From Rugalucina vietnamica (lineage: Eukaryota; Mollusca; Bivalvia; Lucinida; Lucinidae): a stretch of 64,000 bases of DNA. The first letter of the stretch is position 1; each line of letters starts with the position of its first letter. This document shows positions 1 through 36,022 of this stretch, one piece after another. Both the position numbers and the translations under genes were made by a program. The DNA lies in contig OZ024873.1 of the NCBI GenBank assembly GCA_964017185.1, forward strand, positions 46,548,760-46,612,759, in the 5' to 3' direction. The notes beneath the pieces are model-generated. The model searched no databases, had not been told where the DNA came from, and saw nothing but the letters and a program-made list of their open reading frames with translations.

Positions 1-153
1 GTACTTAAGTTGGATATCTATTTATTTCTCTTGCTCTTTTCTGTACTTTTGGGGCGGTTTAATTTGGTGTAACCATTCAAAGCATTTAAAACAAAGATAT
101 TACTCAAACTCCTTAAGCGTTGCTAAATTACATTTCAATTCAAACCCCTTTAC

Positions 154-330
154 CTTGGTTCGCTGGACTTTAGTCAGCCTCTCCTCGACAGAGACCTTCA
201 GATCGACAGGAACTGCCATGATGTCCATGTAATGGTCCATGAGGAAGGAAACCAGCTGGATCACCAGAAGCTCGTCCATCTCGCTCTCATCAGGACTACA
301 CAGGATGGCTCGGAAGAATGTCTCCAACAG
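154..330 (-). CDS. DEPDC1: DEPDC1 exon: MDELLVIQLVSFLMDH region
   Basis: Phase 0 in and out after CATTACAG, before GTAAAG. Encodes LLETFFRAILCSPDESEMDE and LVSFLMDHYMDIMAVPVDL, matching human DELLAGRLVSFLMDHHQEIL. Open frame reads on past the donor to a stop at about base 100, but I take that as intron. The remaining C-terminal exons are left of the window. Confidence 0.92.
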
Positions 331-3300
331 CTGTAATGAAATTTTCAAACTATGAAGTATGATTTTTGGTGGGTGCTATGCATCTAGTTAATGTGTCTTG
401 CTCAAGAACAAAACCTGACGCCTCTGGGGTTCAAACCCTTAACCTCTTAGTCCAGAGTCTATTGTGTGAGAGTGTTAAGACATTTGCTTGTTTCTTTAGT
501 AGTTTAACATACCAAACAACAACTTTTCAGCTACAATGCTTGGGAGTTATTATTGTCTTGCTCAAAGACAACCTAGTGCCAGTGGACTTTAAACCAAGGA
601 ACTCTTCATTCAGAGTGCAACTCTCTCCCAATAGGCCACTGCACTCTGGACACTACATTTAAATACTGAAATCAGATATACAGATGCTGTGTAGTGTAGA
701 ACAAAATTCATTTTCCTTGCAATCTTTAACTGTTTAAGAGTTGAAAAAGAATTTCTTACCAGATTTCTAGATGGCTGTGACTCTTCTAATACTAGCTTCT
801 CATTGGATGAGATTTTGTTCATCAGCCTCAGCAGTAAGTGAAGTCTTCTCCTATTGGCTGGAGGTATCAGCAGTAGAACCAATTGCAAAGCTCGTTTGAT
901 CCTGTCTACTGTGTCATCATAAAATACACCTTAAATTTTAAACAAAACATGAGTAATTAAATGTAGTAAATACATAAAACTGTTTTAATGAATCAAAGTC
1001 TACCAACCTGGATGAATGAGTTAAAAATCTATTAAGTGATTAATGTTGCATGCAGGTGCACATTATTAAAACCATATGTTTAATAACTGCCATGGGGAGG
1101 GGTAAAAGCATTTTGTATGTAGGCTTCACATGCAATCCAACATTCTTCAGTATAGGTATTTTTTTTTTTTCAAGTTTCTTGAAATAAATTTCTCTGAACT
1201 CATACTGTTATTTGTTACAGTCCTAACTGTAAACATGACTCAAGGCTAAATTTCTTAAAACTTAATCTTTAGGTGTATAGATGAACTTTTAAATCACTTA
1301 CTCTCGTCGCTATCTGTTATTTTTCCCTGACATTGTTTCTGAAGGTCATTCTCAATAGGTGGAGCCGCTCCAAGGTCAGACATACTCAAACTTCTCCCAG
1401 CTACCCCCTCTTTCTTATCACAGTTACTAGCTTTACTAGTTCTAGAATCTTCCTTCCCAGAATCTGAACTTTCAAAAGAATCTGCTGTCCTATGTCTCCT
1501 ATGTAATGAAGCACTAGACATTGACTTTTTCCTTTTCAGTTTTTTAGCACCATCTAATACCGGAGCGAAGTTCTCCTTGGATTCCCGGGTCTCGGGGAAC
1601 AGTGTTTCATAACTGGGAGGTTTAGTTTGGGGTTTTGATAAAGAATGGTTTGACCTATGTATGATTCTGTCCGACACCGAGGAATCACGTCTGCTTGAGT
1701 TTGACGATTCAAATGAGCTTAGCCTTGAAGGAGGGGTATCAGAAAATGTCCGAGTATAAACACCGACTGTACACCCATACGATCTATCATCATTTAAGCT
1801 ATGTCCAGTACTTCTACGGGTGCTCATTGTCTTTTCCCGCCTTAGTTTTTTGTCCTTTGACAAATGCCTTTGAATCAAACTGTGCATGGAATGCCTTATT
1901 GAACTACGTCTGGTGAACGGTTTGGACTTTGAGTCTGGGGGCGAGTCTTCAAAATGTGTTTCTATTGGTGTATGCTCTTCCTTATTTTCTTCAGTATTTT
2001 CACTGTGATTAAAATCTGTTGCTATTCCATCTGCATAAAATACTCGGGTAACCGTCCTATTATCAGGTCCAAATGCCGTCTCATATCGAGTCACTGGTTG
2101 CAATTCACCTGAAATTCTCTCTCGCCGCAATCCGATGCCATCCCCCACAGGTTGAATCGGGGATAAGTCTAGAATATTTGAACTAGAATATCCTTCAGAT
2201 GAATCTTGACACTCTAGAGAAGAAGGTTTATAAACATTGGTTAAGTTCAGTAATAGGTCTTGCACTGATTTGAAATTGTTAATATGAATAGGTGTTGAAT
2301 AATTCAAGTTTGCCGCAGACATTCGTGCCTTGCTCTGTTTCCCAGCTTTTACTGCACATGCCAACATGCAGACGGAGCGTGAAGGTCGTTGTCAAGGTAA
2401 CATGCCAACATATTATGTAGGTCAAGGTCATCAGCAGGTGGTGGTTACATTGAGTGAAAAAAAGAGAACAAAACAAAACAAGCATTAATCAATGTTAGTT
2501 TGGTTATAAAATGCAACTGAAAATGAAACAGAACATTACATGAACATGCCTACTACCCTCAAAGTGCCTATAAAGATAAATATAGCATTCTGAAAAACTC
2601 TACACGATATGATCTAAGCGGTAAGCATTGAATTTGTTGAAACTGCCAAGACTCATAAGTGGTTCAATCTAAAATTCTTATATCAAAACTTCCAACATTT
2701 AAACTCATTCTTGGTTTAAGTTTAGTTTGGCACTTCAAGGGTAAATATTTTATGACTGTTTTTTCACAGACGGAAGCTCATCTTAGATTTTGACATGCTT
2801 TTTTCCTTTGGTCACCATTTACAATAAAATGGTCAGTTACCCATATCGAAATTCAAACACATCAGTAACTAACAGTCAGTACATTAATTGATTTTTGTTC
2901 CTCTGATTTGTGGTTTAATGTGGTCCAAATTTTTTTCAGACAAGACAGGATGAAACCCTTGCTTTATGGGTATTAACCATGTTAACCAGGTATCTAAATG
3001 AACTAATAACAAGTAGTCAGTGGTTAGTTTTATAATAAACATGTACATGTACAATTATTAGTAAACTGTAATAATGTATTAACTTTTTAGTATAGTAAAG
3101 CGGTGTACATAATAATATGATTATATGTTAAGATATATAGACAGAACAAACAGAAAACATGGTGAAGTACATTTTTTTTTTTTTTTTATAAAGACAGTGA
3201 CCTGACATCGTACATGTAACAGGAAGTAAAATGGATATGTCATTTTGACTTTGCATGCCGGCATATTGTGAGATCCCATAATGTACTTATAAGTGCGGGC

Positions 3301-5163
3301 CCAGATCAGACTGCTACAAGAAACTCTCCATTGCAGTAATCAAATGAGCTGGGTCATGAGAAAACCAACAATGTGGTTTCCGACCAGGTCTGACACAAAT
3401 CGGTCTGTACAGTCACAGATGGCTAGAGGCTGGAAATTTTGGATTTAGGAAGTAGAGGAATTGTACTATCTGTGTATCGAAAACAAAGACGCAGATCATC
3501 TTCGCAGTAACTGCGAAGCAGATCTGTGCCTTTGTTGTGTTTTTTTTTTGCATATGCAAAATGTTGGTTTTCTCATGATGTGGCTCAATTATTTCAAATT
3601 ATAGTAATATAGAGTAAAGATACATACCAAATATATTAGTGATAACCTCGTACATTTCATAAGTCATCAGTGGGGTAGGAAGACCACAGAAGTAGTCCTT
3701 CACGACCTTGAACACATCTTTCTCAAAGCCTGGATAGCTGGGGAGATTCTCATCTATCTTGTCCGGCCCTGCATATGGAAGGTCAGCATAAATTTAAAGG
3801 AGCCAAAAATGAGTCCTAAAATACCATACCCTTGTATAAGTGTGAATATGAAAACAATTGCTGAAAACAATATACTTTGTAATTTTTCATATACATGTAT
3901 TACAAAGTGAAATTTGATTTCAAAGCTCACATGAAAGAGAACCAGAGGACCAATGGTCCTGTAAACGCTCACCTGAGATCAGCTGCATATACCAATAAAC
4001 ATGTTTGAATATTATGGTATTTAACTCCAGTGCAGGGGCAGATAAGCCCTTGGGCCATTTTCTTTTTTCAGAATCTTCAATATTCTGTCCATTTGCCAAT
4101 TTCCTGTTGGCTTTTTCCTTCAAATGACATTTTAACAGTTTTCCCAATTCAGACGCACAGGCAACCCATGTTGACCTTGCCATAAACTTGGTCAAGGTCA
4201 TCACAGGGTCATGATTTATATACACATTGGAGTACTTTAGCCATCGATGCCTCACGCCAAGTTTCCTTGAAATCAGTCTATTGGTTTCAGAGAAGATGAT
4301 TTTTGATGGGTTTTTACCATATATGGGCATGGCGGCCATCTTGGTCATGTGACCTAGATTATTTATATACACATTGATTCCCCCATTCTATAGATGCTTC
4401 ACTTAAAATTTGGCTTTGTTTGGCCAAGCGGTTTCAGAGGAGAAGACGTTTGAATATTATGGAAATATACATGTATATTGCCCCGGGGTGGGGGCACATG
4501 AGCCCCTAGGGTCCAATTTTTTTCAGAATCATTAATATCCAGTCCTATTGCCCATTTCCTGCAAGACTTTCACTTTAAATGACATTTTAAAAGTTTTCCC
4601 CATTCAAATGCATTGGTGACCTATGTTGACCTTCCCGTAAAATAGGTCAAGGTCATCACAGGGTCATGATTTATATACACATTGTAGTGCTTGAGCCATC
4701 GATGCTTCGTGCCAAGTTTCGTTGAAATCGGTCAACCGGTTCTGGAGAAGAAGATTTTTGAACGGTTTTTACCATATATGGGCATGGCGGCCATCTTGGT
4801 CATGTGACCTGGATTTTTATATACATATTTGTTACCCCTTCCTATTGATGCTTCACATAAAATTTCGCTTTGATTGGCCAAGCGGTTTCAGAGGAGAAGA
4901 TGTTTGAATATTATGGAGATATACATGTATATTGCCCCGCGGTGGGGGCGGATGAGCCCCTGGTGCCCATTTTTTTTCAGAATCATTAATATTCAGTCCT
5001 ACTGCTCATTTTCTGCAAGATTATTCCTTTAAATGACAATTTAACAATTTTTCCCTTTCAAATGCATTCGCGACCTATGTTGACCTTGCCGTAAAATAGG
5101 TCAAGGTCATCATAGGGTCATGATTTATATACACATTGTAGTGCTTGAGCCATTAATGCTTCA

Positions 5164-5196
<33 letters not shown>

Positions 5197-8100
5197 CGGA
5201 GAAGAAGATTTTTGAAGGGTTTTTACCATATATGGGCATGGCGGCCATCTTGGTCATGTGACCTGGATTATTTATATATACATTGGTTCCCCCTTCCCAT
5301 AGATGCTTCATGTAAAATTTGGCTTTGATTGGCCAAGCGGTTTCAGAGGAGAAGATCTTTGAAAATGGTGGACGACGGACGGACGGACGACGGACGGACG
5401 ACGGACGGACGGACGACGGAGCATGGGTATACTATAAGCTCACCTTGTGAGCCTGACGGCTCAGGTGAGCTAAAAATGTACTTGCTAAACAACATTGGAT
5501 TTATGGAAAATGATTTAATACACCACAACCTCTTTATAACACTATTGTTGGGGTCCAAGACAATTTTCGTGTTAGCTATCCAATCCGTGTTATAATGAGA
5601 GTAAAATGTATAGATATATAGTAATAGTAGGCCATTTGGGGTCCATGGATGGTTCGTGTTATATCCAAAACCGTGCTTTAACAAAGTGTGTTATAAAGAG
5701 GTCTAGGTGTACATGAATGTATTTGGTCAATATGGTATGTTAAGAAAAAGTGTAAACTACTGTATACTTACAAAAAGCCAGACACTTCATAGCTGATAAT
5801 GCCCAATGTGGAAGCTGATCTGAAAGTAGAAATCTTGTTAATTAATCACTATTTTGACATGCATTACTAATTTACTATCCTGTTGGATTTTACATGACAA
5901 GTATTTTCTTTCATGGAATAAAGTGGTTGATTTTAACATTTTTTTTCTATCTAGACCATCCATGACAAAAAAAAAACAGATTTAAACCAAAATATTGGTA
6001 AAAACAACTGTCTCTAGGTTTGTGCAGGAAAAATGTGGTTATAAATGTAAGTGGCTATCAAAAATAAAAAGAAACAAATCCTCTCTGACTTACCATTTGG
6101 GTCTATATTAGTTACAACACCACTCTTATTGATGTAGAGACAGTTATGCATGATGTTTTTCCCACTCACTAGGTGGCTCTCCATAATCTCTTCCAGATTT
6201 TCTAAACCCAGCACCTTTTGTAAGCTGAAATATTAAAACAGATAATATAGATCTAGAGATTTTCAGAAACCATAAGAAAACATTAGCAACCAGCTAAAAT
6301 ATCATAATCCTGTTTTGTTTGTTTATGGGTTAAACTCCACACACAACATTTTTTCAGTCATTTCAAGATGAAGCCATCATTTGGATATTTTTGGATGTTG
6401 AATGCTTATATAAGTACACGAAATATGAGTCAGCTTTGGCTTCCAGTTTTGAACCAGCTTGGATGAAAACTGGTCTGTTCAGCTTATAAAAACTTTTCAT
6501 GTAGGAACAAAATTATATTATCTATCCTGCTCAAACTGTGAATAACATCTATAGATATAGGTGTTGCTCTGACTGTCACTTCTTAGGCTGATCAGTGTCT
6601 TTACTGTACAGTAGAAAATAAGACAGGTTTCTCATACACTGCTCACACCAATATACTCACTTTAACAAAGTCATAGTTTTCCACTCTTCTTGTACCTCAA
6701 TTGACGACAATGGTTTAGCCACGAAGTGACACTCTGGCAGCGTACTCGTCTTCTCAGATGACAGCTCTGGTAGGGACGCCAGCTGGTTCAGGTCGAGCTT
6801 TACTGGTTCCGGTGATGGCTGTGGGGCTATGGGTGATCGGCGCAGGTTGGCTAGCTTCAGGTTGTTGCGCAGGGCTATCGGAGTCCTGATGGACTTTGCT
6901 GGGGAACCCAGGGTGAGTCTGTAATGTGACATACATATATGAGCCGTCTCATGAGAAAACCAACAATGTGGTTTCCGAACAGGTCCGACACAATCCGGCC
7001 TGTACAAGCACAGAAGGTGGCTAGAGCCTGGAAATTTTGGATTTAGAAAGTAGAGGAATTGTACTATCCGTGTAGCGAAAACAAATGCAATGATCAGCTT
7101 CGCAGTTTTTGGTTTTTAAGGTTAGATATCACTTATCTCATTCTAGCTTTGGTTTAAGTTCATATAAACCCCAGACTGTTCAAATGTTAGTGTCTACTCA
7201 GTGATCATCAATTTAAGATTGAACAAAAAAACTTAGTTTACTTGACTGCAGTACCAGTAAAGCAATTGCAAGTCATAATATTTGCTAAGAGTCTGAGAGA
7301 AAGCAGACAAAAGTTATTACAATTTAGATGGTTTTAACTCCTTAAACATTCAAGCTTGTTTTTATTTTGTAATTTGTGCCCAAATAAATATTACATGAGG
7401 ACTTCAATAAATCCACTCATTTTACCTGAAGAGTCTGCCACTGTCTGTAAACTCTCCTCGGTTGTGTTTAGGTCCCCTCACATCCTCAAACACCCGGGCC
7501 TTGTGTAACTTCTGTAACAGCTGTACTGTCTGGGCTCTATAATGGAAAATAATAATATATGAGCCACCTCGTGGGAAAACCAACGATGTGGTTTCCGCAC
7601 AGGTCTGGCACAAACCGGCCTGTACAGCTACAGAAGCAGGCTAGAAGCTTGAAATTTTGGAGTTAAGTAGAGGAGGAATTGTACTATCCGAGTAGCGAAA
7701 ACAAAGGCGCTGATCAGCTTCGCGGTATCTGCGTCTTTTGTTTTCGCCTATAGATGCAGATTGTTGGTTTTCCCATGAGGTGGCTCATACGATGTTGGAC
7801 CATAGTCTTCAAACATAACATAAAAATTTATATGTAAACTGTATTTAAAGATCGGATGTTCTAAATATTTGCTAGCCGATTTATTATTTATAATGAGAAT
7901 GGACTTGTCTAAATGAGCCTCCTTGTCATTACAATCATGTATTATTAATATATTATTATTATCACTATAAGTATTAAAAGAAAATCAAACAAATTTTAAT
8001 GAAACTACAGGATTTAGATGCTGAGTCCACACTGCTCGCTTGAGCTGCGAGAAGTATACAATCGCATTTTCTTCCGCAAGTATCAAATTTTGATTTTTAT

Positions 8101-8244
8101 AATATTCAGTATTTAAATATGACAGACCCTGATGGGATAAAATGTTTGTTCTGACACTATCTATGCTGTACAGCTACAAATTATGACTTTTAGTTTGAGA
8201 TTTTATGTTGAGAAAGATTAGTTGGGTGGTGTCTAGTTGCTGTT

Positions 8245-8295
<51 letters not shown>

Positions 8296-9711
8296 CATTT
8301 TTTTCTTTTATTGGAGTATAATGACAGTGTCAACATTCCTATTTCAATGATAAAACAAAATATTTTAGTAACTTGGTGCCAACAAAATATGTAACACCCA
8401 TTGTGAGAATTTTAACACTTTTTATAGTTGATCAGTTAAAAAAATAACAAATATCAAACATTCAAACAATATTTTTGCACATAGTTGCTGATAATTGCTA
8501 TATACTATGTGAAAAAAACTTTTAGAATTCATAATTTAATAATTTGTGTCAAACCTTAGAAACATTTTGTATGCATAAAAAAGATTTTCTTGCTTTTGTA
8601 AATTTTGTGAGCTGCTATACAATTATGCATTATGCAACATATGTCACTGTATTTTGTAGTTTAATAATTCTAATCACTTAAATCTATAACATGTCATCTT
8701 CATGTATTGGTGCAAGATAACAATTTACAGTTTTTAAAGAATGTATAATGGTGATTGACAACTTCGCAAAATACAATTTTGAGTCTTGTCAAAAAGAACC
8801 CAATAAAATAACCCCTGCTGTCAAAACAGCTTAAAAATTTAATCAGATACTTTAGAGCCTGCAGACCATAGAATACCTGTGGAGTGATCATGCTTGATCT
8901 GATCACCCAGGACAGGTTTACCACACCTTTATCTTCCAATTATCTCATGTCATCAATGTGACAGACTTATGTAGTTAGTGCTCTGTGACCTTAGGGCAGA
9001 TCCATAGAATAGGTGTAATTTGAAATTTAATCATGTGTGGGTAATAAACAGGATCTTCATTCAAAAGGCAATAATCACAGTGGGGTAACAGACCTGAGGT
9101 CACCAGACACACTTTCTTTTAACACCAATAAATCAATACCCAATAAATTGAAGACACATGTTTTCAAGGATCATAAAAATAAATAATTCCTTTTGTAATA
9201 TTAAAAGAACTAACCATAAAAGCATAGAAAAAAGTACATACATGTATCCATACATACAAAATGCAACTACACGTTCGTTAAAAGCAAACACTAATGCAAC
9301 TGCATGTTTGTTAAAAGCAAACACTTCAAAATAGTATTTATGTAGGAATGTGTAAATGTGTTACATCAATAAAATTCAGGTAGTTATACTTATTTGTCTC
9401 TTCTTGTGTCTTTCACAACTTGACTTACCTTACTGAATAAATCTTATGAAAGCAAAGCTTAAGTATCTCGAAGATTTGTTTATCAAATATCTTGAGTATT
9501 ATTATTATTTGAGAAATATTACTTGAAAAACTGAACTTTAATTGTATTTATACCTTGATACATTTGTCCCAAAATTAGGGCTGCTCTTAAGGTATTGGTG
9601 AAGCCACTCTACAGCATCTGACGCCACAAAACATTCATCATATGTCTTCATGTAACGGCGGTGTCTTGCCAACGGAATCTCTGACCTAAAATTACGGATC
9701 AAGCTGTTCCA
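154..9711 (-). CDS. DEPDC1: DEP domain-containing protein 1 (DEPDC1-like), partial gene, nine coding exons
   Basis: Spliced minus-strand gene; coding exons in transcript order are 9554-9711, 7426-7536, 6661-6918, 6094-6224, 5772-5819, 3628-3768, 1302-2351, 760-929 and 154-330. All junctions are GT-AG and phases agree, giving 748 visible codons. Order: DEP domain (first two exons, with YDECFVASDAVEWLHQYL), a short linker, first half of a RhoGAP-like domain (DQLPHWALSAMKCLAF), a large Ser/Arg-rich exon, then the second half (LLLIPPANRRRLHLLLRLM; DELLVIQLVSFLMDHYMDI). Human DEPDC1 also has a long insert between the halves and DEPDC1B lacks it, hence the symbol. The family is known from cell-cycle and mitotic genes; the RhoGAP-like fold generally lacks the catalytic arginine finger, and I see no convincing one here. 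The gene continues left of base 154; the N-terminal residues before the first Trp were not located. Assignment is by remembered similarity. Confidence 0.92.
760..929 (-). CDS. DEPDC1: DEPDC1 exon: second half of RhoGAP-like domain
   Basis: Phase 1 in, phase 0 out; encodes FYDDTVDRIKRALQ, LLLIPPANRRRLHLLLRLM and NEKLVLEESQ, matching human LLLPPPNRRKLQLLMRM. Acceptor ends TTTAAG, weaker than its neighbours. Confidence 0.92.
1302..2351 (-). CDS. DEPDC1: DEPDC1 large exon: Ser/Arg-rich insert
   Basis: A single open exon of 1050 bases (350 codons), phase 1 in and out, after acceptor GTGCAG and before donor GTAAGT. Low-complexity, rich in Ser, Arg, Lys and Thr, with basic patches such as RRSSIRHSMHSLIQRH and many SxxSS stretches; no fold recognised, probably disordered. 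It sits where human DEPDC1 has its long spacer, between the two halves of the RhoGAP-like region. The open frame and matching phases on both sides support coding. Confidence 0.9.
3344..3588. mobile_element. MITE1 (about 230-bp palindromic MITE), full copy
   Basis: Terminal inverted repeats (TGAGCYGSRTCATGAGAAAA outward, TTTTCTCATGATGTGGCTCA inward) around a central hairpin CTTCGCAGTAACTGCGAAG. Lies in a DEPDC1 intron. Family features: AAACCAACAATGTGG, ACACAAACCGGCCTG, GCGAAAACAAAGGCGC. No coding; mover unknown. Confidence 0.85.
3628..3768 (-). CDS. DEPDC1: DEPDC1 exon: RhoGAP-like domain, central part
   Basis: Phase 1 in and out; encodes WPDKIDENLPSYPGF, EKDVFKVVKDYF and PTPLMTYEMYEVITNIFG, matching human GFERDVFRTIADYF and PEPLLTFEYYELFVNIL. 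A MITE (3344-3588) lies 40 bases past the donor. Confidence 0.93.
3940..5472 (-). mobile_element. Helentron-like non-autonomous element, family A
   Basis: On the minus strand it opens with AGCTCACCTGAG and a GCTCACAAGGTGAGC hairpin, holds an ACGGACGG-rich stretch and roughly 457-bp tandem units, and ends with CTCAGGTGAGCG, a hairpin AGGACCATTGGTCCT and CTGG. This fits the described Helentron/HINE plan (asymmetric inverted ends, 3' hairpin, tandem core). No coding; class inferred from structure only. Confidence 0.6.
5524..5704. repeat. Palindrome-ended repeat, CCTCTTTATAACAC termini
   Basis: ACCTCTTTATAACACT at the left and GTGTTATAAAGAGGT at the right form inverted ends of a roughly 180-bp MITE-like unit in a DEPDC1 intron. 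Related GTTATAA-rich patches flank the large retroelement at 36.37 and 62.45-62.58 kb. Confidence 0.6.
5772..5819 (-). CDS. DEPDC1: DEPDC1 exon: conserved PHWALSAMKCLA micro-exon
   Basis: A 48-base exon, phase 1 in and out, encoding DQLPHWALSAMKCLAF. This short stretch is among the most conserved in DEPDC1 proteins (human LPHWVLSAMKCLANW). Acceptor TTTCAG and donor GTAAGT are both good. Confidence 0.92.
6094..6224 (-). CDS. DEPDC1: DEPDC1 exon: RhoGAP-like domain
   Basis: Phase 2 in, phase 1 out; encodes LQKVLGLENLEEIM and NIMHNCLYINKSGVV, matching the LQTILGVPSLEEV and KRGVVIL segments of DEPDC1. Donor GTAAGT is consensus. Confidence 0.92.
6661..6918 (-). CDS. DEPDC1: DEPDC1 exon: linker and start of RhoGAP-like domain
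   Basis: Phase 2 in, phase 2 out; encodes LTLGSPAKSIRTP, a Pro/Ser/Leu-rich linker, then EVQEEWKTMTLL, which aligns with human EVWRYVILIYL. Donor is GTGAGT. A MITE fragment (6940-7113) abuts the acceptor at about 21 bases. Confidence 0.9.
6940..7113. mobile_element. MITE1, left part only
   Basis: Starts TGAGCCGTCTCATGAGAAAA and is lost after GATCAGCTTCGCAG, at the central hairpin. Begins 21 bases from a DEPDC1 acceptor. Confidence 0.8.
7426..7536 (-). CDS. DEPDC1: DEPDC1 exon: second part of DEP domain
   Basis: Phase 2 in and out. Encodes AQTVQLLQKLHKARVFEDVR and a Gly/Asn-rich stretch ending GRLFR, matching the end of the DEP domain (human QTIQLLRKFLKNHVIEDIKG). A palindromic MITE (7560-7787) lies only about 23 bases upstream of the acceptor in transcript direction. 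Confidence 0.92.
7560..7787. mobile_element. MITE1, full copy
   Basis: TGAGCCACCTCGTGGGAAAA to TTTTCCCATGAGGTGGCTCA; inverted ends match closely. Sits 23 bases from a DEPDC1 acceptor. Confidence 0.85.
8247..8293. repeat. (TG)n microsatellite in DEPDC1 intron
   Basis: About 23 TG units. The surrounding intron (7788-9553) shows no other recognised feature. Confidence 0.95.
9554..9711 (-). CDS. DEPDC1: DEPDC1 exon: first part of DEP domain
   Basis: Begins in phase 0 after a T-rich acceptor ending in CAG and ends in phase 2 before GTATAA. It encodes WNSLIRNF...RRYMKTYDECF...AVEWLHQYLKSS, matching helices 1 and 2 of DEPDC1-type DEP domains. In human DEPDC1 a few residues (PYRATKL) precede this Trp on the previous exon; that exon was not found with confidence. 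Confidence 0.93.
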
Positions 9712-10280
9712 CTGAAAAAATAAATATAAAATTATCAAATACTGAAACTGATAGAACTGTTTGCAAGAATCTACAAAGTTATTGCAAACCAGCAAGAACA
9801 ATACGGTACATACATTCTGAATAGTTTAAGCCATCAAAATGGACATTACCCAATGGTCATTACAAAATTATAGGTTCATTTTTATTGATGCATATAGTCA
9901 GTTATTATTGCCAGTTGCTGATCAAACCTCACTAACCCTTATAATCAATAACCACCAGTCAAAGCTGTAAACTGAGCCAGGAAAACATTAAACACTGGGT
10001 TCCAACTTGAAACAGCCAAAAATTTTATTGCATTAGACACTGAAAAGATCGGTGACATTTATTGTACATACACCATCACATATAAATGCATCTACATAAA
10101 ATGCATTCTAATAATACACTATTGGCGTATAATGTCAAGATCTGCCAGCAGCCTGGTTGTGAGATAGTTATTAAAATGTACCCCACCCACTTCTTGCAAT
10201 TATCCCGGCGATATGGGTTTTCACGCACATACGCTTTAATGTTTCTGTTTGCAGAACAATAAACAAAATTATGCACTTAC

Positions 10281-10395
10281 CTTTTGTCTGTTAAATGCTG
10301 TGCGATTACTTGTTTATTTACAAAGATCCCCACAAATTATCAATGATCTCCTACCGCGGAAGCCATGTTTTCTTTGGGCTACCCAAATTCCATAA
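10281..10395 (-). other. DEPDC1: Candidate 5' leader exon of DEPDC1
   Basis: On the minus strand a strong donor (AAAG then GTAAGTG) ends at 10281. The stretch before it holds one ATG (at 10366) that runs only eight codons to a stop. It may be an untranslated exon with a short upstream frame, or the true donor may be the weaker GTAGGA four codons after that ATG, which would leave phase 0 as the next exon needs. Transcript data would decide; the 5' limit is a guess. Confidence 0.4.
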
Positions 10396-11499
10396 CTTGT
10401 GAAAAACGTCATAAGAAATCACGCACTTTCTAAAAATAGCGTTTTTCTCAATGTCACTGTGCTGTAAGTAGTAGGATGAAAAGGAAATTATTGAGTAGAT
10501 GACAAAGTTTCATAAAGAAGTGAAATTTAATGAACAAAAAGCAATTGGCTCATTTATTTTTTATCTTGAACAAATTGACTTGTTTCCCTCTGGATTAACA
10601 TGGCCTGTCAATATGTTTCTCTAAGAAGCTGCTGGAACTCCATAATTCCTGATTATCTTTCTTATAGAGCATTTCATCTCCTTCACTTTCTGATGGGCGG
10701 AGCCAATTGCTGTAGGTGATTATGTGTATTAATGCCCTCACATAGCCAGTTGCATAACAAAATACACTAAAGAAGCACCCATGGGGGCGAGATGACCAGG
10801 TACCGCTCATAAAATAAAATTAGCGTGTAGCATGTCCTATACAGTGAAAATATTATAATGAGGCTATCAGGGTCATGTAACCCGGATGAGACCTTGAAGA
10901 TGACATATGGCGGGAGCAGACACAGAAGTCAGAGAACAATTTTACTGCTTTTTAAGGAAATGCGAGGGATTTTAAGAAAGGGACAAAAGGGAGTTAGTAA
11001 AAATAACATTTTCTACCCTCGCTGAAATTTTGTGTATGAAATTTACCGTTCCAAGCTAAATTTTTCACATATTTTATCGCAGTTGCTTAAAGTCATCATC
11101 AGTGTAAATAAACAGAAAGCGATGACGTAATACAGTGTCACGTTCTCAAAATATCCAGCCGTAATGTACTGCGCGTGAAATTGTATGTGCGTGAAAACGT
11201 AAGTTCCGACGATAACATGCTAAAATGTCAAAAAATGTCAAAAAATATTTACCAGAAGCGTAGCCCTGTACGGGCCTGCTGTCAGGTTATCCTCCATATC
11301 TGTTTAGAATAAAATCTTTGAAATCGGTTAAAATTTAGCACACTTTTCAGTCATCTTTCCAGTTTTGACTTTCTTTCATAAAAGTCGCACCTGCTTCCCA
11401 ATTTGTTGACAATTTCGAATCAGGCGCTCCACGTGATTGGCCGAATTTGTAACGATGTTTTTGATTGGTTGCGCCCGGAGGAGTTACACTTCCGTCAAC
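10396..11499. promoter_or_regulatory. Shared head-to-head promoter interval of DEPDC1 and OSBPL9
   Basis: About 1.1 kb between the divergent genes with no convincing coding. Near OSBPL9 there is an E-box CACGTG at 11430-11435 and two inverted CCAAT boxes (ATTGG at 11436-11440 and 11464-11468) 30-65 bases before the ATG. Toward DEPDC1 a GC-box beside CCAAT (GGGCGGAGCCAAT, about 10695-10707). No TATA box is evident. Paired CCAAT boxes are common in TATA-less and cell-cycle promoters; start sites are inferred. Confidence 0.45.
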
Positions 11500-35550
<24,051 letters not shown>

Positions 35551-35570
35551 GTAATGTAGCTTCCCATGCA

Positions 35571-36022
35571 ACCAGAGTGCATGGTGGTTTAGTGCTTAAA
35601 GTTTTGACTCCTGACCCCGAGGTTATAAAACTTGTTTCATGCTAAGCTCAGCTGAGACTAAAATTTATCCTGCTCATAAATGTTAAAATGCCAACAATTG
35701 TTGGCATTTTAACATTTATGAGCTGGATAAATTGAAGACTTTGGTGAATTAGACCTGAAATTTCAAGTTATTTGGGTTATTTCTATATTGATGGACAGTT
35801 TAAATTTCAGTCTCAGCTGAGTTGATCATGAAAACAGTTTTACAACCTTGAGACCAGATGAAGAGGTCTAGGGTTCTTAATGTAGAGGACGACTAATTAG
35901 GTTTGGTTACTTCTTCCTGAGGAACCTCATTGGGGCTGGAATGTCCTTGAGCTTGACAGATTAAGTACTGTAGTACTGCTCCTTCCCAACATGACTGAAA
36001 AATTGTTGACTGGGATGTTATT
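35571..36022 (+). repeat. SINE-like repeat interrupted by MITE2
   Basis: Head GTGGTTTAGTGCTTAAAG is weakly box A-like; broken by MITE2 at 35619-35851; ends with CCCAACATGACTGAAAAATT and GACTGGGATGTTA. Confidence 0.5.
35619..35851. mobile_element. MITE2 copy inside a SINE-like repeat
   Basis: GAGGTTATAAAACTTG to GTTTTACAACCTTG; central CCAACAATTGTTGG palindrome. Flanking SINE-like sequence continues on both sides. Confidence 0.75.

Noticed and set aside
10160-10250. First coding exon of DEPDC1 (minus strand, reading NPYRRDNCKKW)
   Set aside because: Resembles the expected PYRATKLW only at PYR, would give a doubled Trp at the junction, and has no in-frame ATG.
10595-10810. 71-codon open frame upstream of DEPDC1
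   Set aside because: No similarity recognised, no splice logic, and it spans likely promoter motifs.
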